Of a stretch of 64,000 nt of DNA, positions 45,821-55,526 are shown one piece after another. This DNA comes from Burkholderiaceae bacterium (GTDB lineage Bacteria > Pseudomonadota > Gammaproteobacteria > Burkholderiales > Burkholderiaceae), in NCBI GenBank assembly GCA_947447945.1, contig CANFLR010000005.1, positions 1-64,000 of the forward strand, written 5' to 3'. The stretch's first letter is position 1. Each line of letters begins with the position of its first letter. The notes under the pieces were generated by a model that searched no databases, was not told the origin of the DNA, and was given only the letters and a program-made list of their open reading frames with translations. Position numbers and translations under genes: made by a program.

Positions 45821-47353
45821 TTAAAGAGGGATATTGCCGTGTTTACGAGAAGGATTTTTCAGTTCTTTGTCTTTCAACATGGCTAAAGAACGGGAAATGC
45901 GCTTGCGGGTTTCATGCGGTAATATGACGTCATCAATATAGCCACGACGACCAGCAACAAAAGGATTAGCAAATTTCGACTTATATTCAGCTTCGCGAGC
46001 TGAAATTTTTTCGGGGTCTGACTTTTCTTCGCGGAAAATAATTTCAACCGCCCCTTTAGGGCCCATCACTGCGATCTCAGCTGATGGCCATGCAAAGTTG
46101 ACATCTCCACGTAAATGTTTAGAAGCCATCACGTCGTAGGCTCCACCATAAGCCTTACGAGTAATTAAGGTTACTTTAGGCACAGTGCAATCTGCATAGG
46201 CATAGAGCAACTTGGCGCCATGCTTAATAATTCCACCATATTCTTGCGCGGTGCCGGGCATAAATCCAGGCACATCAACCAAGGTCACTACGGGAATATT
46301 GAAGGCATCACAGAAACGAACAAAACGCGCTGCCTTGATAGAGGCTTTGATATCTAAGCATCCCGCCAAGATTAAAGGTTGATTCGCAACGATGCCAATC
46401 GATCGTCCCTCCATTCGTGCAAAGCCTATCAGAATATTTTTTGCATAGTCCGGCTGAAGTTCAAAGAATTCACCATCATCAACAATCTTCTTAATCAGTT
46501 CCTTCATGTCATAGGGTTGATTAGGGTTCGAGGGAACCAAAGTATCTAAAGAGAAATCTGGCTCCTCAGTTCGCATTGCGCCATGAATCATGGGCGCCTT
46601 TTCACGATTGGATAAAGGCAAATAATTGAAGAAACGTCGCAGCATCATGATGGCTTCAACGTCATTCTCAAATGCCAGATCACAAACGCCCGAAACTGTG
46701 GAGTGCGTAACTGCTCCACCTAGCTCTTCTGACGTGACATCTTCATGCGTCACCGTTTTAACAACTTCTGGACCTGTAACAAACATATAAGAACTGTCTT
46801 TGACCATGAAGATGAAATCTGTCAAAGCAGGTGAATAGACTGCACCCCCAGCAGATGGACCCATAATTAATGAAATCTGGGGGATAACGCCTGAAGCGGT
46901 AACGTTCCGCTGGAAAATTTCAGCATAGCCGCCCAAAGAGGCGACCCCTTCCTGAATCCTTGCTCCACCAGAGTCATTCAAACCAATCACCGGGGCTCCA
47001 ACTTTGAGAGCCTGATCCATGATCTTACAAATTTTTTCAGCATGGGCTTCAGATAATGAACCCCCCAAAACTGTGAAGTCTTGTGAGAACACAAACACAA
47101 GGCGTCCATTAATCATGCCGTAGCCTGTAACGACACCATCTCCAGGCACAGTTTGATCGTCCATACCAAAATCGTGGCATCGGTGCTCTACAAACATATC
47201 CCACTCTTCAAAGGTCCCTGCATCGAGTAAAAGCTCTATGCGTTCACGAGCAGTTAACTTTCCCTTGGAATGTTGGGCCTGAATGCGCTTTTGACCGCCT
47301 CCTAAACGAGCAAGTTCACGCTTCGCTTCAAGCTGTTGAATGATGTCCTTCAT
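45821..47353 (-). CDS. pccB: Propionyl-CoA carboxylase beta subunit (carboxyltransferase)
   Basis: It transfers the carboxyl group from biotin to propionyl-CoA. Both crotonase-like halves are present: [19 protein letters not shown] and [17 protein letters not shown] in the first, [26 protein letters not shown] and [17 protein letters not shown] in the second. Length 510 is standard. The ATG is preceded by AAGGAG. It lies 9 bp after meaB and 14 bp before pccA. Confidence 0.96.
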   Translation of the reverse strand: MKDIIQQLEAKRELARLGGGQKRIQAQHSKGKLTARERIELLLDAGTFEEWDMFVEHRCHDFGMDDQTVPGDGVVTGYGMINGRLVFVFSQDFTVLGGSLSEAHAEKICKIMDQALKVGAPVIGLNDSGGARIQEGVASLGGYAEIFQRNVTASGVIPQISLIMGPSAGGAVYSPALTDFIFMVKDSSYMFVTGPEVVKTVTHEDVTSEELGGAVTHSTVSGVCDLAFENDVEAIMMLRRFFNYLPLSNREKAPMIHGAMRTEEPDFSLDTLVPSNPNQPYDMKELIKKIVDDGEFFELQPDYAKNILIGFARMEGRSIGIVANQPLILAGCLDIKASIKAARFVRFCDAFNIPVVTLVDVPGFMPGTAQEYGGIIKHGAKLLYAYADCTVPKVTLITRKAYGGAYDVMASKHLRGDVNFAWPSAEIAVMGPKGAVEIIFREEKSDPEKISAREAEYKSKFANPFVAGRRGYIDDVILPHETRKRISRSLAMLKDKELKNPSRKHGNIPL

Positions 47354-47362
47354 ACAAACTCC

Positions 47363-48388
47363 TTAGAAAAATTCATGTCCCATTGCTTCTAGTAGGCGCC
47401 TAGCCGCAACTGATGCCGCAACGCTGCCTTGATTTACTTGTGCGCTTAAGTCGGGCAAAAGTGCTTGCACTGCTGGGTGATTTCGAAATGCATTCTTTAA
47501 TCCCGCATCAATCCGATCCCACATCCAAGAGCCTGATTGCTCTTTACGGCGGGCCTGTAACAGGCCATTAGCATTTTGCAAAGCTTGATAGTGCAGAATT
47601 TTTTGCCATAGCTCAGGAATGCCAGTACCTTGCAAGGCACTTAAACATAAGACTGTAGGGTGCCAGTAGGATTGATTATGTGAGGCATGATCAGGATTCC
47701 CCTGAAATCCCAACAAACGAAGTGAACTGGTAATAAATAATTGAGCTCGGGTCGCGGCATCAGGATCAAGATCTACTTTATTAATCACAATCAGATCGGC
47801 CATCTCCATAACGCCCTTTTTGATTGCTTGTAAATCATCGCCAGCATTAGGTAACTGCAAAAGTAGGAACATATCAGTCATACCGGCAACTGCAATTTCA
47901 CTTTGCCCTACGCCAACAGTTTCAATAATGACCACATCAAATCCAGCAGCCTCAGCAACCAGCATCGCTTCTCGGGTTTTCTCTGCAACGCCACCTAAAG
48001 TTCCCGATGAAGGACTTGGCCTAATAAAGGCTGCATCTAAAACAGATAAGCGCTCCATACGCGTCTTATCACCCAAGATTGAGCCGCCAGATAATGTTGA
48101 AGAAGGATCAATAGCGAGCACAGCAACACGATGACCTTTTTGTATTAAGTAAAGGCCTAGGGTTTCAATTAACGTGGATTTACCAACACCAGGAACGCCA
48201 GAGATGCCCAATCTAAAGGACTTACCCGTTTTAGGTAGTAATGAATTTAAAACTTCATCAGCACGTTGACGATGATCTAAGCGCGTAGACTCTAGCAAGG
48301 TAATAATTTTGGCTAAAGCACGTCGTTGTGCAGGCGATGGAATGCCCGTAAGATCATTCACCAAATCCTGATCGGCGACATTTAACAT
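47363..48388 (-). CDS. meaB: Methylmalonyl-CoA mutase-associated GTPase MeaB (ArgK)
   Basis: A G3E-family GTPase chaperone that protects the mutase and gates delivery of adenosylcobalamin. Walker A is GISGVPGVGKSTLIE, Walker B VAVLAIDPSS, the effector stretch is GGSILGDKTRM, and the guanine motif is VINKVDL. Length 341. It sits directly between the mutase and pccB, which fixes the interpretation against the older ArgK name. Confidence 0.95.
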   Translation of the reverse strand: MLNVADQDLVNDLTGIPSPAQRRALAKIITLLESTRLDHRQRADEVLNSLLPKTGKSFRLGISGVPGVGKSTLIETLGLYLIQKGHRVAVLAIDPSSTLSGGSILGDKTRMERLSVLDAAFIRPSPSSGTLGGVAEKTREAMLVAEAAGFDVVIIETVGVGQSEIAVAGMTDMFLLLQLPNAGDDLQAIKKGVMEMADLIVINKVDLDPDAATRAQLFITSSLRLLGFQGNPDHASHNQSYWHPTVLCLSALQGTGIPELWQKILHYQALQNANGLLQARRKEQSGSWMWDRIDAGLKNAFRNHPAVQALLPDLSAQVNQGSVAASVAARRLLEAMGHEFF

Positions 48389-48404
48389 GCTGAGCGATCC
48401 AAAC

Positions 48405-50591
48405 CTAGACCGACTTCATGGATAGACGAATTTGCTCAAGCACATCTTTTGCGGATGCTGGAATAGGAGTGCCTGGGCCGTATATTCCTTTAACACCGGA
48501 ATCATAAAGAAACTCGTAATCTTGCCTTGGTATCACCCCCCCTACAAAAACAATGATGTCATCCGCCCCTTGCTTCTTAAGCTCAGCAATAATGGCTGGA
48601 ACCAAAGTCTTATGACCAGCAGCCAAAGTTGAAACGCCAAGAGCATGGACGTCGTTTTCAATTGCTTGACGAGCACACTCTTCAGGAGTTTGAAATAAAG
48701 GGCCAATATCCACATCAAAGCCTAGATCAGCATAGGCGGTTGCTACCACCTTAGCGCCGCGATCATGACCATCTTGACCAAGTTTGGCAATCATCACGCG
48801 TGGACGACGACCAAAATCTTTGGCAAATTCCGCGATTTCTACTTTGAGTTTTTCCCAACCTTCGGCTGAGTCATAGGCAGCTGCATACACACCGGTCACC
48901 TTTTGCGTATCGGCGCGATGGCGCCCGTAAATTTTTTCTAAAGCATCAGAAACTTCACCAACCGTGGCACGCAAGCGAATTGCATTGACAGCCAATTCGA
49001 GTAAGTTGCCGGTATTTTCTTCAGCGGCTGTTGATAATGCTTCTAAGGCAATCTGAAGTTGCTTGGTATCTCGTTTTGATTTGATTGTTTTTAAGCGAGT
49101 AATTTGACTTTCACGAACTTGGTCATTGTCGATCATGCGGACATCGACCAAGTCCTCTTTACCTAATTTGTACTTATTAACACCGACAATCACGTCAGAG
49201 CCAGAATCAATTTTTGCCTGCTTCTCGGCGGCGGCGGCCTCAATTTTGAGCTTGGCCCAACCGCTCTCGACAGCTTTGGTCATACCACCCATGCCGTCAA
49301 CCTCTTGGATTATTTCCCAAGCCTTATCGGCCATTTCTTGAGTCAGGCTCTCCATCATGTAAGAGCCTGCCCAGGGGTCAATCACACTTGTAATGTGAGT
49401 CTCTTCTTGAATAATCAGTTGGGTATTACGAGCAACCCTACTTGAAAACTCAGATGGCAATGCGATTGCCTCGTCAAAAGAATTCGTATGCAACGATTGA
49501 GTTCCGCCAAATACCGCAGCCATTGCTTCAATCGTTGTTCTGACGACATTGTTATATGGATCCTGTTCTGTCAGTGACCAACCCGAAGTTTGACAATGCG
49601 TGCGTAACATTAGAGATTTTGGATTCTTGGGCTCGAACGATTTCATAATGCGCCACCACAATAAGCGTGCTGCACGCAACTTTGCTACTTCGAGATAGAA
49701 GTTCATACCCATCGCAAAGAAGAAGGAAAGTCGACCAGCAAAGCCATCGACATCTAATCCTTTTGCTAAAGCAGTCTTCACATATTCTTTACCGTCAGCT
49801 AACGTGAATGCCAACTCCAACACCTGATTCGCACCAGCCTCTTGAATGTGATAGCCCGAAATAGAAATCGAGTTGAACTTCGGCATATGCTTGGCGGTGT
49901 ACTCAATGATGTCGCCAATAATCCGCATTGAAGGCTCGGGCGGATAAATATAGGTATTGCGAACCATGAACTCCTTCAGAATGTCATTCTGAATCGTCCC
50001 AGATAGCTTCTCCTGCGCAACCCCCTGCTCTTCTCCGGCCACAATATAACCTGCTAAAACTGGGAGAACAGCGCCATTCATCGTCATTGATACAGAGACT
50101 TTATCCAAGGGGATCCCATCAAATAGGATTTTCATATCCTCGACAGAATCAATTGCCACGCCCGCCTTACCAACATCACCCGTTACCCGCGGATGGTCGG
50201 AGTCGTAACCTCGATGTGTTGCCAGATCGAATGCTACCGATACACCCTGTCCACCAGCATCCAGAGCCTTACGATAAAAAGCATTGGATTCTTCGGCCGT
50301 TGAGAAACCAGCATATTGCCGAATAGTCCAAGGGCGTACTGAATACATGGTTGCTTGAGGTCCGCGGACAAAGGGCTCGAACCCCGGCAATGAATTTGTG
50401 TATTGCAGGCCTGCGGTATCAGTTGCGGTATAAAGCGCTTTTAAATGTATGCCATCCGGAGTCTGCCAGCCTAATTGATCAACATCTCCATTAGGTGCAG
50501 ATTTTTGCGCAGATTTTTTCCAGGCCTCTAAATCACTGTCTGGCACATTCGGCCAGGGATTAGTTGCTTGATTTTTATCACTTGTACCCAT
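48405..50591 (-). CDS. scpA: Methylmalonyl-CoA mutase
   Basis: It rearranges (R)-methylmalonyl-CoA to succinyl-CoA using adenosylcobalamin. The N-terminal TIM barrel has the substrate signature [20 protein letters not shown] and the C-terminal B12 domain the base-off His in [11 protein letters not shown] (about residue 606). At 728 residues it is the single-chain homodimeric type; no small subunit is needed. AGGAG lies about 9 nt before the ATG. It heads the pathway operon and is divergent from a GntR regulator. The need for B12 must be met by genes outside the window. Confidence 0.97.
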   Translation of the reverse strand: MGTSDKNQATNPWPNVPDSDLEAWKKSAQKSAPNGDVDQLGWQTPDGIHLKALYTATDTAGLQYTNSLPGFEPFVRGPQATMYSVRPWTIRQYAGFSTAEESNAFYRKALDAGGQGVSVAFDLATHRGYDSDHPRVTGDVGKAGVAIDSVEDMKILFDGIPLDKVSVSMTMNGAVLPVLAGYIVAGEEQGVAQEKLSGTIQNDILKEFMVRNTYIYPPEPSMRIIGDIIEYTAKHMPKFNSISISGYHIQEAGANQVLELAFTLADGKEYVKTALAKGLDVDGFAGRLSFFFAMGMNFYLEVAKLRAARLLWWRIMKSFEPKNPKSLMLRTHCQTSGWSLTEQDPYNNVVRTTIEAMAAVFGGTQSLHTNSFDEAIALPSEFSSRVARNTQLIIQEETHITSVIDPWAGSYMMESLTQEMADKAWEIIQEVDGMGGMTKAVESGWAKLKIEAAAAEKQAKIDSGSDVIVGVNKYKLGKEDLVDVRMIDNDQVRESQITRLKTIKSKRDTKQLQIALEALSTAAEENTGNLLELAVNAIRLRATVGEVSDALEKIYGRHRADTQKVTGVYAAAYDSAEGWEKLKVEIAEFAKDFGRRPRVMIAKLGQDGHDRGAKVVATAYADLGFDVDIGPLFQTPEECARQAIENDVHALGVSTLAAGHKTLVPAIIAELKKQGADDIIVFVGGVIPRQDYEFLYDSGVKGIYGPGTPIPASAKDVLEQIRLSMKSV

Positions 50592-50637
50592 AAAGCACTC
50601 CTGTTGGCTTTATTGCAAATTAACAATACTTACAGCC

Positions 50638-50684
50638 ATTTTGCTTGACATTTATGGAATTGTCTAGATACTGTATACATAATT
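50638..50684. promoter_or_regulatory. Overlapping divergent promoters and possible GntR operator
   Basis: On the plus strand TTGACA (50645-50650) gives a -35 for the regulator, whose ATG is only 40 nt downstream. On the minus strand TAGACA (50661-50666) and CAAAAT (50638-50643) are 17 nt apart and point at mcm. The perfect palindrome TGTATACA at 50672-50679 lies over the regulator's start region and just upstream of the mcm -35, a fair operator candidate for a FadR-type dimer. Confidence 0.4.
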
Positions 50685-51323
50685 ATGAATACAAAACTGA
50701 TTAACAGACCGCTTTACGAGGATGTAGCAGAAAGATTGCGTGCGCAGATATTTGCGCATGAACTTGCTCCAGGCAGTTGGCTTGACGAGCAAAGCCTTGC
50801 TCAGGAGTTCGGAATTAGCCGAACGCCAATGAGGGAAGCTATCAAAGTGTTAGCTGCAGAGGGGTTGGTGACGACCAAAATGAACCGTGGAGCCTACGTC
50901 ACTCAAGTAGAAAGACGAGATCTAGAGCAGATTTTTACGATTTTGTCCTTACTAGAAGGTCAGGCAGCAAAAGAAACGGCTCTTAGGGCCACCGAGGACC
51001 AGTTAACCCAACTTGATAATCTGCATCATCGGCTGGAAAAAGCTGCGGCAGATCGGGATGTAGAGCAATTTTTTGATATCAACGTCCGGTTTCATGACTT
51101 AATCCAGGAAATTGCTGGAAATAAGTGGATGAATGGCGTCATCAACGACCTCAGAAAAGTTCTCAAACTACAACGACGTGACTCATTAAGCCGTAGTGGG
51201 CGTCTGCAAAACTCACTTTTAGAGCATCGACAGATCTTGCAGGCAATATTAAAGCGGGACTCGGTTGGAGCGGAGGCTTTCATGCGTAAACATTTAGCTC
51301 AAGGCCTGGAGGCTACGCAATAG
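50685..51323 (+). CDS. GntR-family regulator, FadR/FCD subfamily
   Basis: A winged helix-turn-helix domain (about residues 8-75, RLRAQIFAHELAPGSWLDEQSLAQEFGISRTPMREAIKVL) is joined to an FCD ligand domain with metal-type His residues (FHDLIQEIAGN; LLEHRQILQAI; MRKHLAQ). Length 212. It is divergent from the mcm operon, so it most likely controls propionyl-CoA metabolism in response to a carboxylic acid or CoA intermediate (inference). No Shine-Dalgarno precedes the ATG and the promoter is very close, so the mRNA may be leaderless. Confidence 0.92.
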   Translation: MNTKLINRPLYEDVAERLRAQIFAHELAPGSWLDEQSLAQEFGISRTPMREAIKVLAAEGLVTTKMNRGAYVTQVERRDLEQIFTILSLLEGQAAKETALRATEDQLTQLDNLHHRLEKAAADRDVEQFFDINVRFHDLIQEIAGNKWMNGVINDLRKVLKLQRRDSLSRSGRLQNSLLEHRQILQAILKRDSVGAEAFMRKHLAQGLEATQ

Positions 51324-51340
51324 GAACAGAAAGTGGAAAT

Positions 51341-51370
51341 AAAAAAGCCTAGATCAGTCTAGGCTTTTTT
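51341..51370. terminator. Bidirectional terminator between gntR and cytochrome genes
   Basis: AAAAAAGCCTAGA, loop TCAG, TCTAGGCTTTTTT: a perfect 13-bp stem with T-runs on both strands, placed between the convergent gntR and cytochrome stops. Confidence 0.9.
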
Positions 51371-51385
51371 TATGGGGCTAATTGC

Positions 51386-51730
51386 TTACTTTTTAACTAC
51401 TAAGTTACCAGGCAGAGAAGAGACATAGGCAGCAATATCATGCAAATCTGAGTCTGAGAAAGCCTGAACTTGAGAGGACATTACGGCATTATTACGACCG
51501 TACTGAGCATTGCCATTGCCTACTTGGTAAGCACGTAAGGCGTAATAAACATAGTCAGCATGTTGGCCTGCTAATTTTGGATAAACCGGCAAAATAGGTG
51601 CATTCAAGCCTGCGCCATGGCAAGAGACACAATTGCCCTTCTCTGCCAACAATTGACCTTTTTCAAGGCTTGCAGCATTTGCTAAACCAATACTAGCCAA
51701 TAAAACGGCGGAAAATAGTACGACTTTCAT
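51386..51730 (-). CDS. Monoheme c-type cytochrome (class I, c553/c4-like)
   Basis: A periplasmic electron carrier. The signal peptide is MKVVLFSAVLLASIGLANA, then the heme site CVSCH at about residue 34-38 of the chosen frame and a distal Met candidate in NNAVMSSQVQ. Start ATG 51730 with GAGG just ahead; the track GTG start is seven codons upstream and overlaps the previous stop. About 114 residues. It lies 17 bp after a second cytochrome of the same kind. Redox partner unknown. Confidence 0.88.
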   Translation of the reverse strand: MKVVLFSAVLLASIGLANAASLEKGQLLAEKGNCVSCHGAGLNAPILPVYPKLAGQHADYVYYALRAYQVGNGNAQYGRNNAVMSSQVQAFSDSDLHDIAAYVSSLPGNLVVKK

Positions 51731-51747
51731 AAACGTGCCTCTAGATA

Positions 51748-52110
51748 TCACTTTAATGGGTTGTTAGGTGAGCTGGCAGTCTGCGCAGCATAGTACTCGC
51801 CGATATCAGCCATATCTTGATCCGATAAGCTTGCAGCAATAGCGCGCATCGTTGGATGCTTTCTTTCACCCTTTTTGTATGCAGATAGTGCAGCAGCGAT
51901 ATATCCAGAGTTTTGACCACCAAGCATAGGTACGTGGTAAACAAAAGGATAGTCAGAGCGGTAATCTGGGATGGAATGGCAACCAATGCAGAGCCAAACC
52001 TTGCCTTTACCAGCATCCGCCGAACCTTGGACGTCTGCAGCTTGGGCATTAAGTCCGGTAAATGCCAAAAAGGCGCAGGCGGCTAAATGGAGGGTGAAGA
52101 GTTTTTTCAT
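51748..52110 (-). CDS. Monoheme c-type cytochrome (class I)
   Basis: Secreted c-type cytochrome: MKKLFTLHLAACAFLAFTGLNAQA signal, heme site CIGCH, and the distal Met candidate in HPTMRAIAASL. About 120 residues from ATG 52110; the track start is a GTG three codons earlier. It is first in a two-gene unit with the next cytochrome, which together resemble a split c4-type diheme cytochrome. Confidence 0.88.
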   Translation of the reverse strand: MKKLFTLHLAACAFLAFTGLNAQAADVQGSADAGKGKVWLCIGCHSIPDYRSDYPFVYHVPMLGGQNSGYIAAALSAYKKGERKHPTMRAIAASLSDQDMADIGEYYAAQTASSPNNPLK

Positions 52111-52270
52111 AGAAATCACTAATTAAACGATTTGATACATAACAATTTGTGAAAGTATAGCGGAGAGTGGCCAAAACCGTCATATTGGCACTAAAAATCA
52201 CGAAAAGACAGAAACTGAGGGCGCTTTTACCTATACTTAAACCTTGATTAAACGCTTATGAAGCCTAGCC

Positions 52271-53128
52271 ATGACCAAGACTCAATCTCGTTTTAATGGA
52301 TCTCAAAGCTATGTCGCTACCGATGACCTAAAACTGGCTGTTAACGCAGCCATTACCTTACAGCGCCCCCTGCTGATTAAAGGCGAACCAGGTACCGGCA
52401 AAACCATGCTAGCTGAAGAAGTTGCAGCAGCGCTGAACATGCCCCTACTGCAATGGCATATTAAATCTACTACTAAAGCTCAACAAGGTTTGTATGAATA
52501 CGATGCAGTCAGTCGACTGCGCGACTCTCAGCTTGGAGATGAAAAAGTCAACGATATCCGCAACTACATTATCAAAGGTGTGTTGTGGCAAGCATTTGAA
52601 ACGGATGAGCCTACTGTATTGCTAATCGATGAAATTGATAAAGCTGATATTGAGTTCCCAAATGATCTCTTGCGCGAAATAGATCGAATGGAGTTTTATG
52701 TCTATGAAACCCGAGAGCTCATTAAAGCGAAGCATCGCCCTCTTGTAATCATCACCTCCAATAATGAAAAAGAATTACCTGATGCTTTCTTGCGTCGCTG
52801 TTTCTTCCACTACATCTCCTTTCCCGATGCCAATACGATGCAAAGCATTGTTGATGTGCATCACCCAAATATCAAACAAGAGCTGCTCGATGCAGCCCTA
52901 AAATCTTTTTATCAGATTAGGGCTGTACCAGGCATCAAAAAGAAACCCTCTACTTCAGAATTGATTGATTGGTTAAAACTCCTCTTGGCAGAAGAGATTC
53001 CAGCGGAAGCGCTCCATAGTTCCGATGAAAAAATTGTTGTTCCGCCACTACATGGAGCACTTCTCAAAAACGAGCAAGATATACACTTGTTTGAGCGCCT
53101 AGTAATGATGAATCGCAATCACCGCTAG
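52271..53128 (+). CDS. MoxR-type AAA+ ATPase (CoxD-like)
   Basis: An AAA+ ATPase with Walker A KGEPGTGKTML at about residue 36, Walker B VLLIDEIDKAD, and sensor 1 VIITSNNEKELPDAFLRRC. In the carbon monoxide dehydrogenase system the CoxD member of this family works with the VWA protein CoxE in building the CuMoO2 active site. The next gene here is exactly such a VWA protein, 23 bp away. 285 residues. The real client is unknown. Confidence 0.9.
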   Translation: MTKTQSRFNGSQSYVATDDLKLAVNAAITLQRPLLIKGEPGTGKTMLAEEVAAALNMPLLQWHIKSTTKAQQGLYEYDAVSRLRDSQLGDEKVNDIRNYIIKGVLWQAFETDEPTVLLIDEIDKADIEFPNDLLREIDRMEFYVYETRELIKAKHRPLVIITSNNEKELPDAFLRRCFFHYISFPDANTMQSIVDVHHPNIKQELLDAALKSFYQIRAVPGIKKKPSTSELIDWLKLLLAEEIPAEALHSSDEKIVVPPLHGALLKNEQDIHLFERLVMMNRNHR

Positions 53129-53151
53129 TTATTTCACCAATACTCCTTGCG

Positions 53152-54327
53152 ATGCTCATTCAATTTTTCCTCAATCTAAAAGAGGCAAAGATTCCTGTTT
53201 CAGTTAGGGAATTTTTAACCCTTCTTGAGGCATTGAAGACTGGGATAATTGAACCATCAATTGACGATTTTTATCAGCTAGCCAGAATGAGCTTGGTAAA
53301 GGATGAGCAATACTTTGATCGTTTTGATCAAGTGTTTGGCTCCTACTTCAATGGCATTGAGCAAATCATCGCCCTACAACCGGACATTCCCTTAGAGTGG
53401 TTAGAAAAAAAACTTCAGCGAGTGCTTAGCGATGAAGAAAAAACAGCCCTTAAAAAATTGGGTGGCCCTGAAGCCTTGAAAAAACGTCTTGAAGAGCTGA
53501 TGAAGGAACAAAAGGAGTGGCACGGGGGCGGAAATAAATGGATTGGAGCGGGCGGCTCTTCGCCATTTGGTCATGGCGGCTTTCATCCTGAAGGCATGCG
53601 CATTGGTGGCGACAGCAATGGCAATCGTACTGCGATTAAAGTTTGGGAAGCACGGGAATTTAAAGACTATGACGGCAATCTCGCATTAGGCACCCGCAAT
53701 ATCAAACTTGCATTACGACGCTTGAGGCGCTTCGCTAGAGAAGGCTCGCACCTCGAATTAGATCTGGATAAAACCATTCACTCGACTGCAGCCAATGCTG
53801 GCATGCTAGATATTCAAATGCGTCCCGAACGCCATAATCAGGTGAAAGTTCTCCTGCTGATGGATGTAGGTGGTTCGATGGATGATCATATTCAAAGAAT
53901 TGCAGAACTCTTCTCTGCTGCTAAAACAGAATTCAAGCATCTAGAGCATTATTACTTTCATAACTGCGTCTATGAAAATCTATGGCAAAGTAATCGACGG
54001 CGGCGTGACCAGGTCACATCTACCCAAGATATTGTTAATAAGTATGGCCCCGAGTACAAACTCATTTTTGTTGGTGATGCCACCATGTCTCCTTATGAAA
54101 TTTTGAGCCCCAATGGTTCGGTTGAATATAATAACCAAGAGGCCGGGGCAACATGGATCAATCGCTTGATTGAGCACTTCCCGCACTTTGCATGGTTGAA
54201 CCCTGAACCTGAATCAATTTGGCAGTACCGCCAGTCCATCGATATTATGCAAAACCTGATGAAGGGACGCATGTATCCTGTCACCTTAAATGGCTTGGAA
54301 AGTGCTATGCGGCAACTTTCAAAGTAA
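53152..54327 (+). CDS. VWA-domain protein, CoxE family
   Basis: A protein of 391 residues with a helical N-terminal half (about 1-130), a Gly/Trp-rich linker (WHGGGNKWIGAGGSSPFGHGG), and a C-terminal von Willebrand A domain. The MIDAS motif reads LLMDVGGSMDDH, where the standard form is DxSxS, so the first Ser is Gly; the later RRRDQ and GDATMSPYE regions fit the family. It is paired with the MoxR ATPase. Probably a metal-insertion or complex-assembly partner (inference). Confidence 0.88.
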   Translation: MLIQFFLNLKEAKIPVSVREFLTLLEALKTGIIEPSIDDFYQLARMSLVKDEQYFDRFDQVFGSYFNGIEQIIALQPDIPLEWLEKKLQRVLSDEEKTALKKLGGPEALKKRLEELMKEQKEWHGGGNKWIGAGGSSPFGHGGFHPEGMRIGGDSNGNRTAIKVWEAREFKDYDGNLALGTRNIKLALRRLRRFAREGSHLELDLDKTIHSTAANAGMLDIQMRPERHNQVKVLLLMDVGGSMDDHIQRIAELFSAAKTEFKHLEHYYFHNCVYENLWQSNRRRRDQVTSTQDIVNKYGPEYKLIFVGDATMSPYEILSPNGSVEYNNQEAGATWINRLIEHFPHFAWLNPEPESIWQYRQSIDIMQNLMKGRMYPVTLNGLESAMRQLSK

Positions 54328-54371
54328 GATCCAGTATTCTTTATAACTCCATCCATACTCCGCTCTAGAAC

Positions 54372-54830
54372 ATGACTGCCAATATTAGTGATCGCTTGAA
54401 AACCCTTGGAATTAACCTTCCACCTCCTGGCCCTCCTGCTGCAGCATATGTCATGGCAGTCACAACCGGAAATACTGTATTTGTATCAGGCCATATAGCT
54501 AAGCGCGACGGCAAGCCTTGGGTGGGCAAGCTTGGTCAAGATATGGATACCGAAGCAGGCAAAGCTGCTGCCAAATCGATAGCGATTGATTTGATTGCCA
54601 CTCTACAAGATCATCTCGGCTCTCTCGATCGCATCAAGCGAATTGTTAAGGTAATGGGTTTGGTGAACTCAACACTAGACTATACCGAGCAACACTTGGT
54701 AATTAATGGTTGTTCAGAGCTGATCTTTGAGGTATTTGGTGAAACTGGCAAACATGCACGCAGCGCTTTTGGTGTAGCGCAAATTCCTTTAGGCGCTTGC
54801 GTTGAAATTGAGCTCATTGCAGAGATTTGA
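54372..54830 (+). CDS. RidA/YjgF-family protein
   Basis: A chorismate-mutase-like fold protein of the RidA superfamily, some members of which hydrolyse reactive enamine or imine intermediates. Visible features: an N-terminal LGINLPPPGPPAAAYVMAV, VFVSGHIAKRDGKPWVG, and the substrate-binding Arg in KHARSAFGVAQIPLGACVEIE. 152 residues, longer than canonical RidA (about 128), closer to the YjgH/Rid-subgroup proteins. It is convergent with the MocA-like gene. Confidence 0.88.
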   Translation: MTANISDRLKTLGINLPPPGPPAAAYVMAVTTGNTVFVSGHIAKRDGKPWVGKLGQDMDTEAGKAAAKSIAIDLIATLQDHLGSLDRIKRIVKVMGLVNSTLDYTEQHLVINGCSELIFEVFGETGKHARSAFGVAQIPLGACVEIELIAEI

Positions 54831-54837
54831 TGCCTCA

Positions 54838-55485
54838 CTAACCGAGGGTTAGATTTTCTCGCACGATGTCCTCTAGAGTATCGACATCTAGAACATAGCC
54901 CTGTAGATCTGTTGTCATGCACTCGATGAGCTCAGGGTGCTGATCTAAATAAGGGCGACATACCATACCCGGCATTGCCAATATATCTTTGATCACGGTG
55001 CTAGAGAATAGAACGGGGTTACCTCGTTGACCATTCACTAAGGGCAGAATCACCTGTTTACCGGATTTTCTTTGCAAATACGCATTGAATAATGTTTGTA
55101 ACTCGGCAACACCAATACCTGGTTGATCTGATAAAGCAACTAATACAAGGTCATATTCACCATGCAAGGATTCCAAACCCAATCGCACCGAGCTTACCTG
55201 ACCTTGTTTTGCGGCAAGGTTACGAATAATGGAGATTGGCAATGAAGTCTTTTTTTGAAGCTCTTGGATCTCAGCCTCAATCAAGTCCGCGTGAAATCCG
55301 GTCACAATCACAATTTGAACTGGGCTGAGCTCGGCTACAGCAAGGCAGAAACGCTTTATAAGGGACTGACCATCCTTCTTTAGCAGTGCTTTTGGATACG
55401 ATCCTAGACGTGCGCCTTCTCCAGCAGCGAGTAATAAAACCGCTAGTCGAGGTATTGGGTTAGAAAGGGTTATTGACTTGTTCAT
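54838..55485 (-). CDS. MocA/MobA-like molybdenum cofactor nucleotidyltransferase
   Basis: A GT-A-fold NTP transferase with LLLAAGEGARLGSYPKALL (NTP loop with the Lys) near residue 17 and VALSDQPGIG, the metal-binding Asp region. It resembles MocA, which adds CMP to molybdopterin for xanthine-oxidase-family enzymes. 215 residues. It is divergent from the XdhC gene by 41 bp, which supports a Mo-cofactor role; no Mo-hydroxylase is nearby. Confidence 0.82.
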   Translation of the reverse strand: MNKSITLSNPIPRLAVLLLAAGEGARLGSYPKALLKKDGQSLIKRFCLAVAELSPVQIVIVTGFHADLIEAEIQELQKKTSLPISIIRNLAAKQGQVSSVRLGLESLHGEYDLVLVALSDQPGIGVAELQTLFNAYLQRKSGKQVILPLVNGQRGNPVLFSSTVIKDILAMPGMVCRPYLDQHPELIECMTTDLQGYVLDVDTLEDIVRENLTLG

Positions 55486-55526
55486 TAAGGCGATAATAAA
55501 ACTATATTCAATCCAAAAGATATCTT

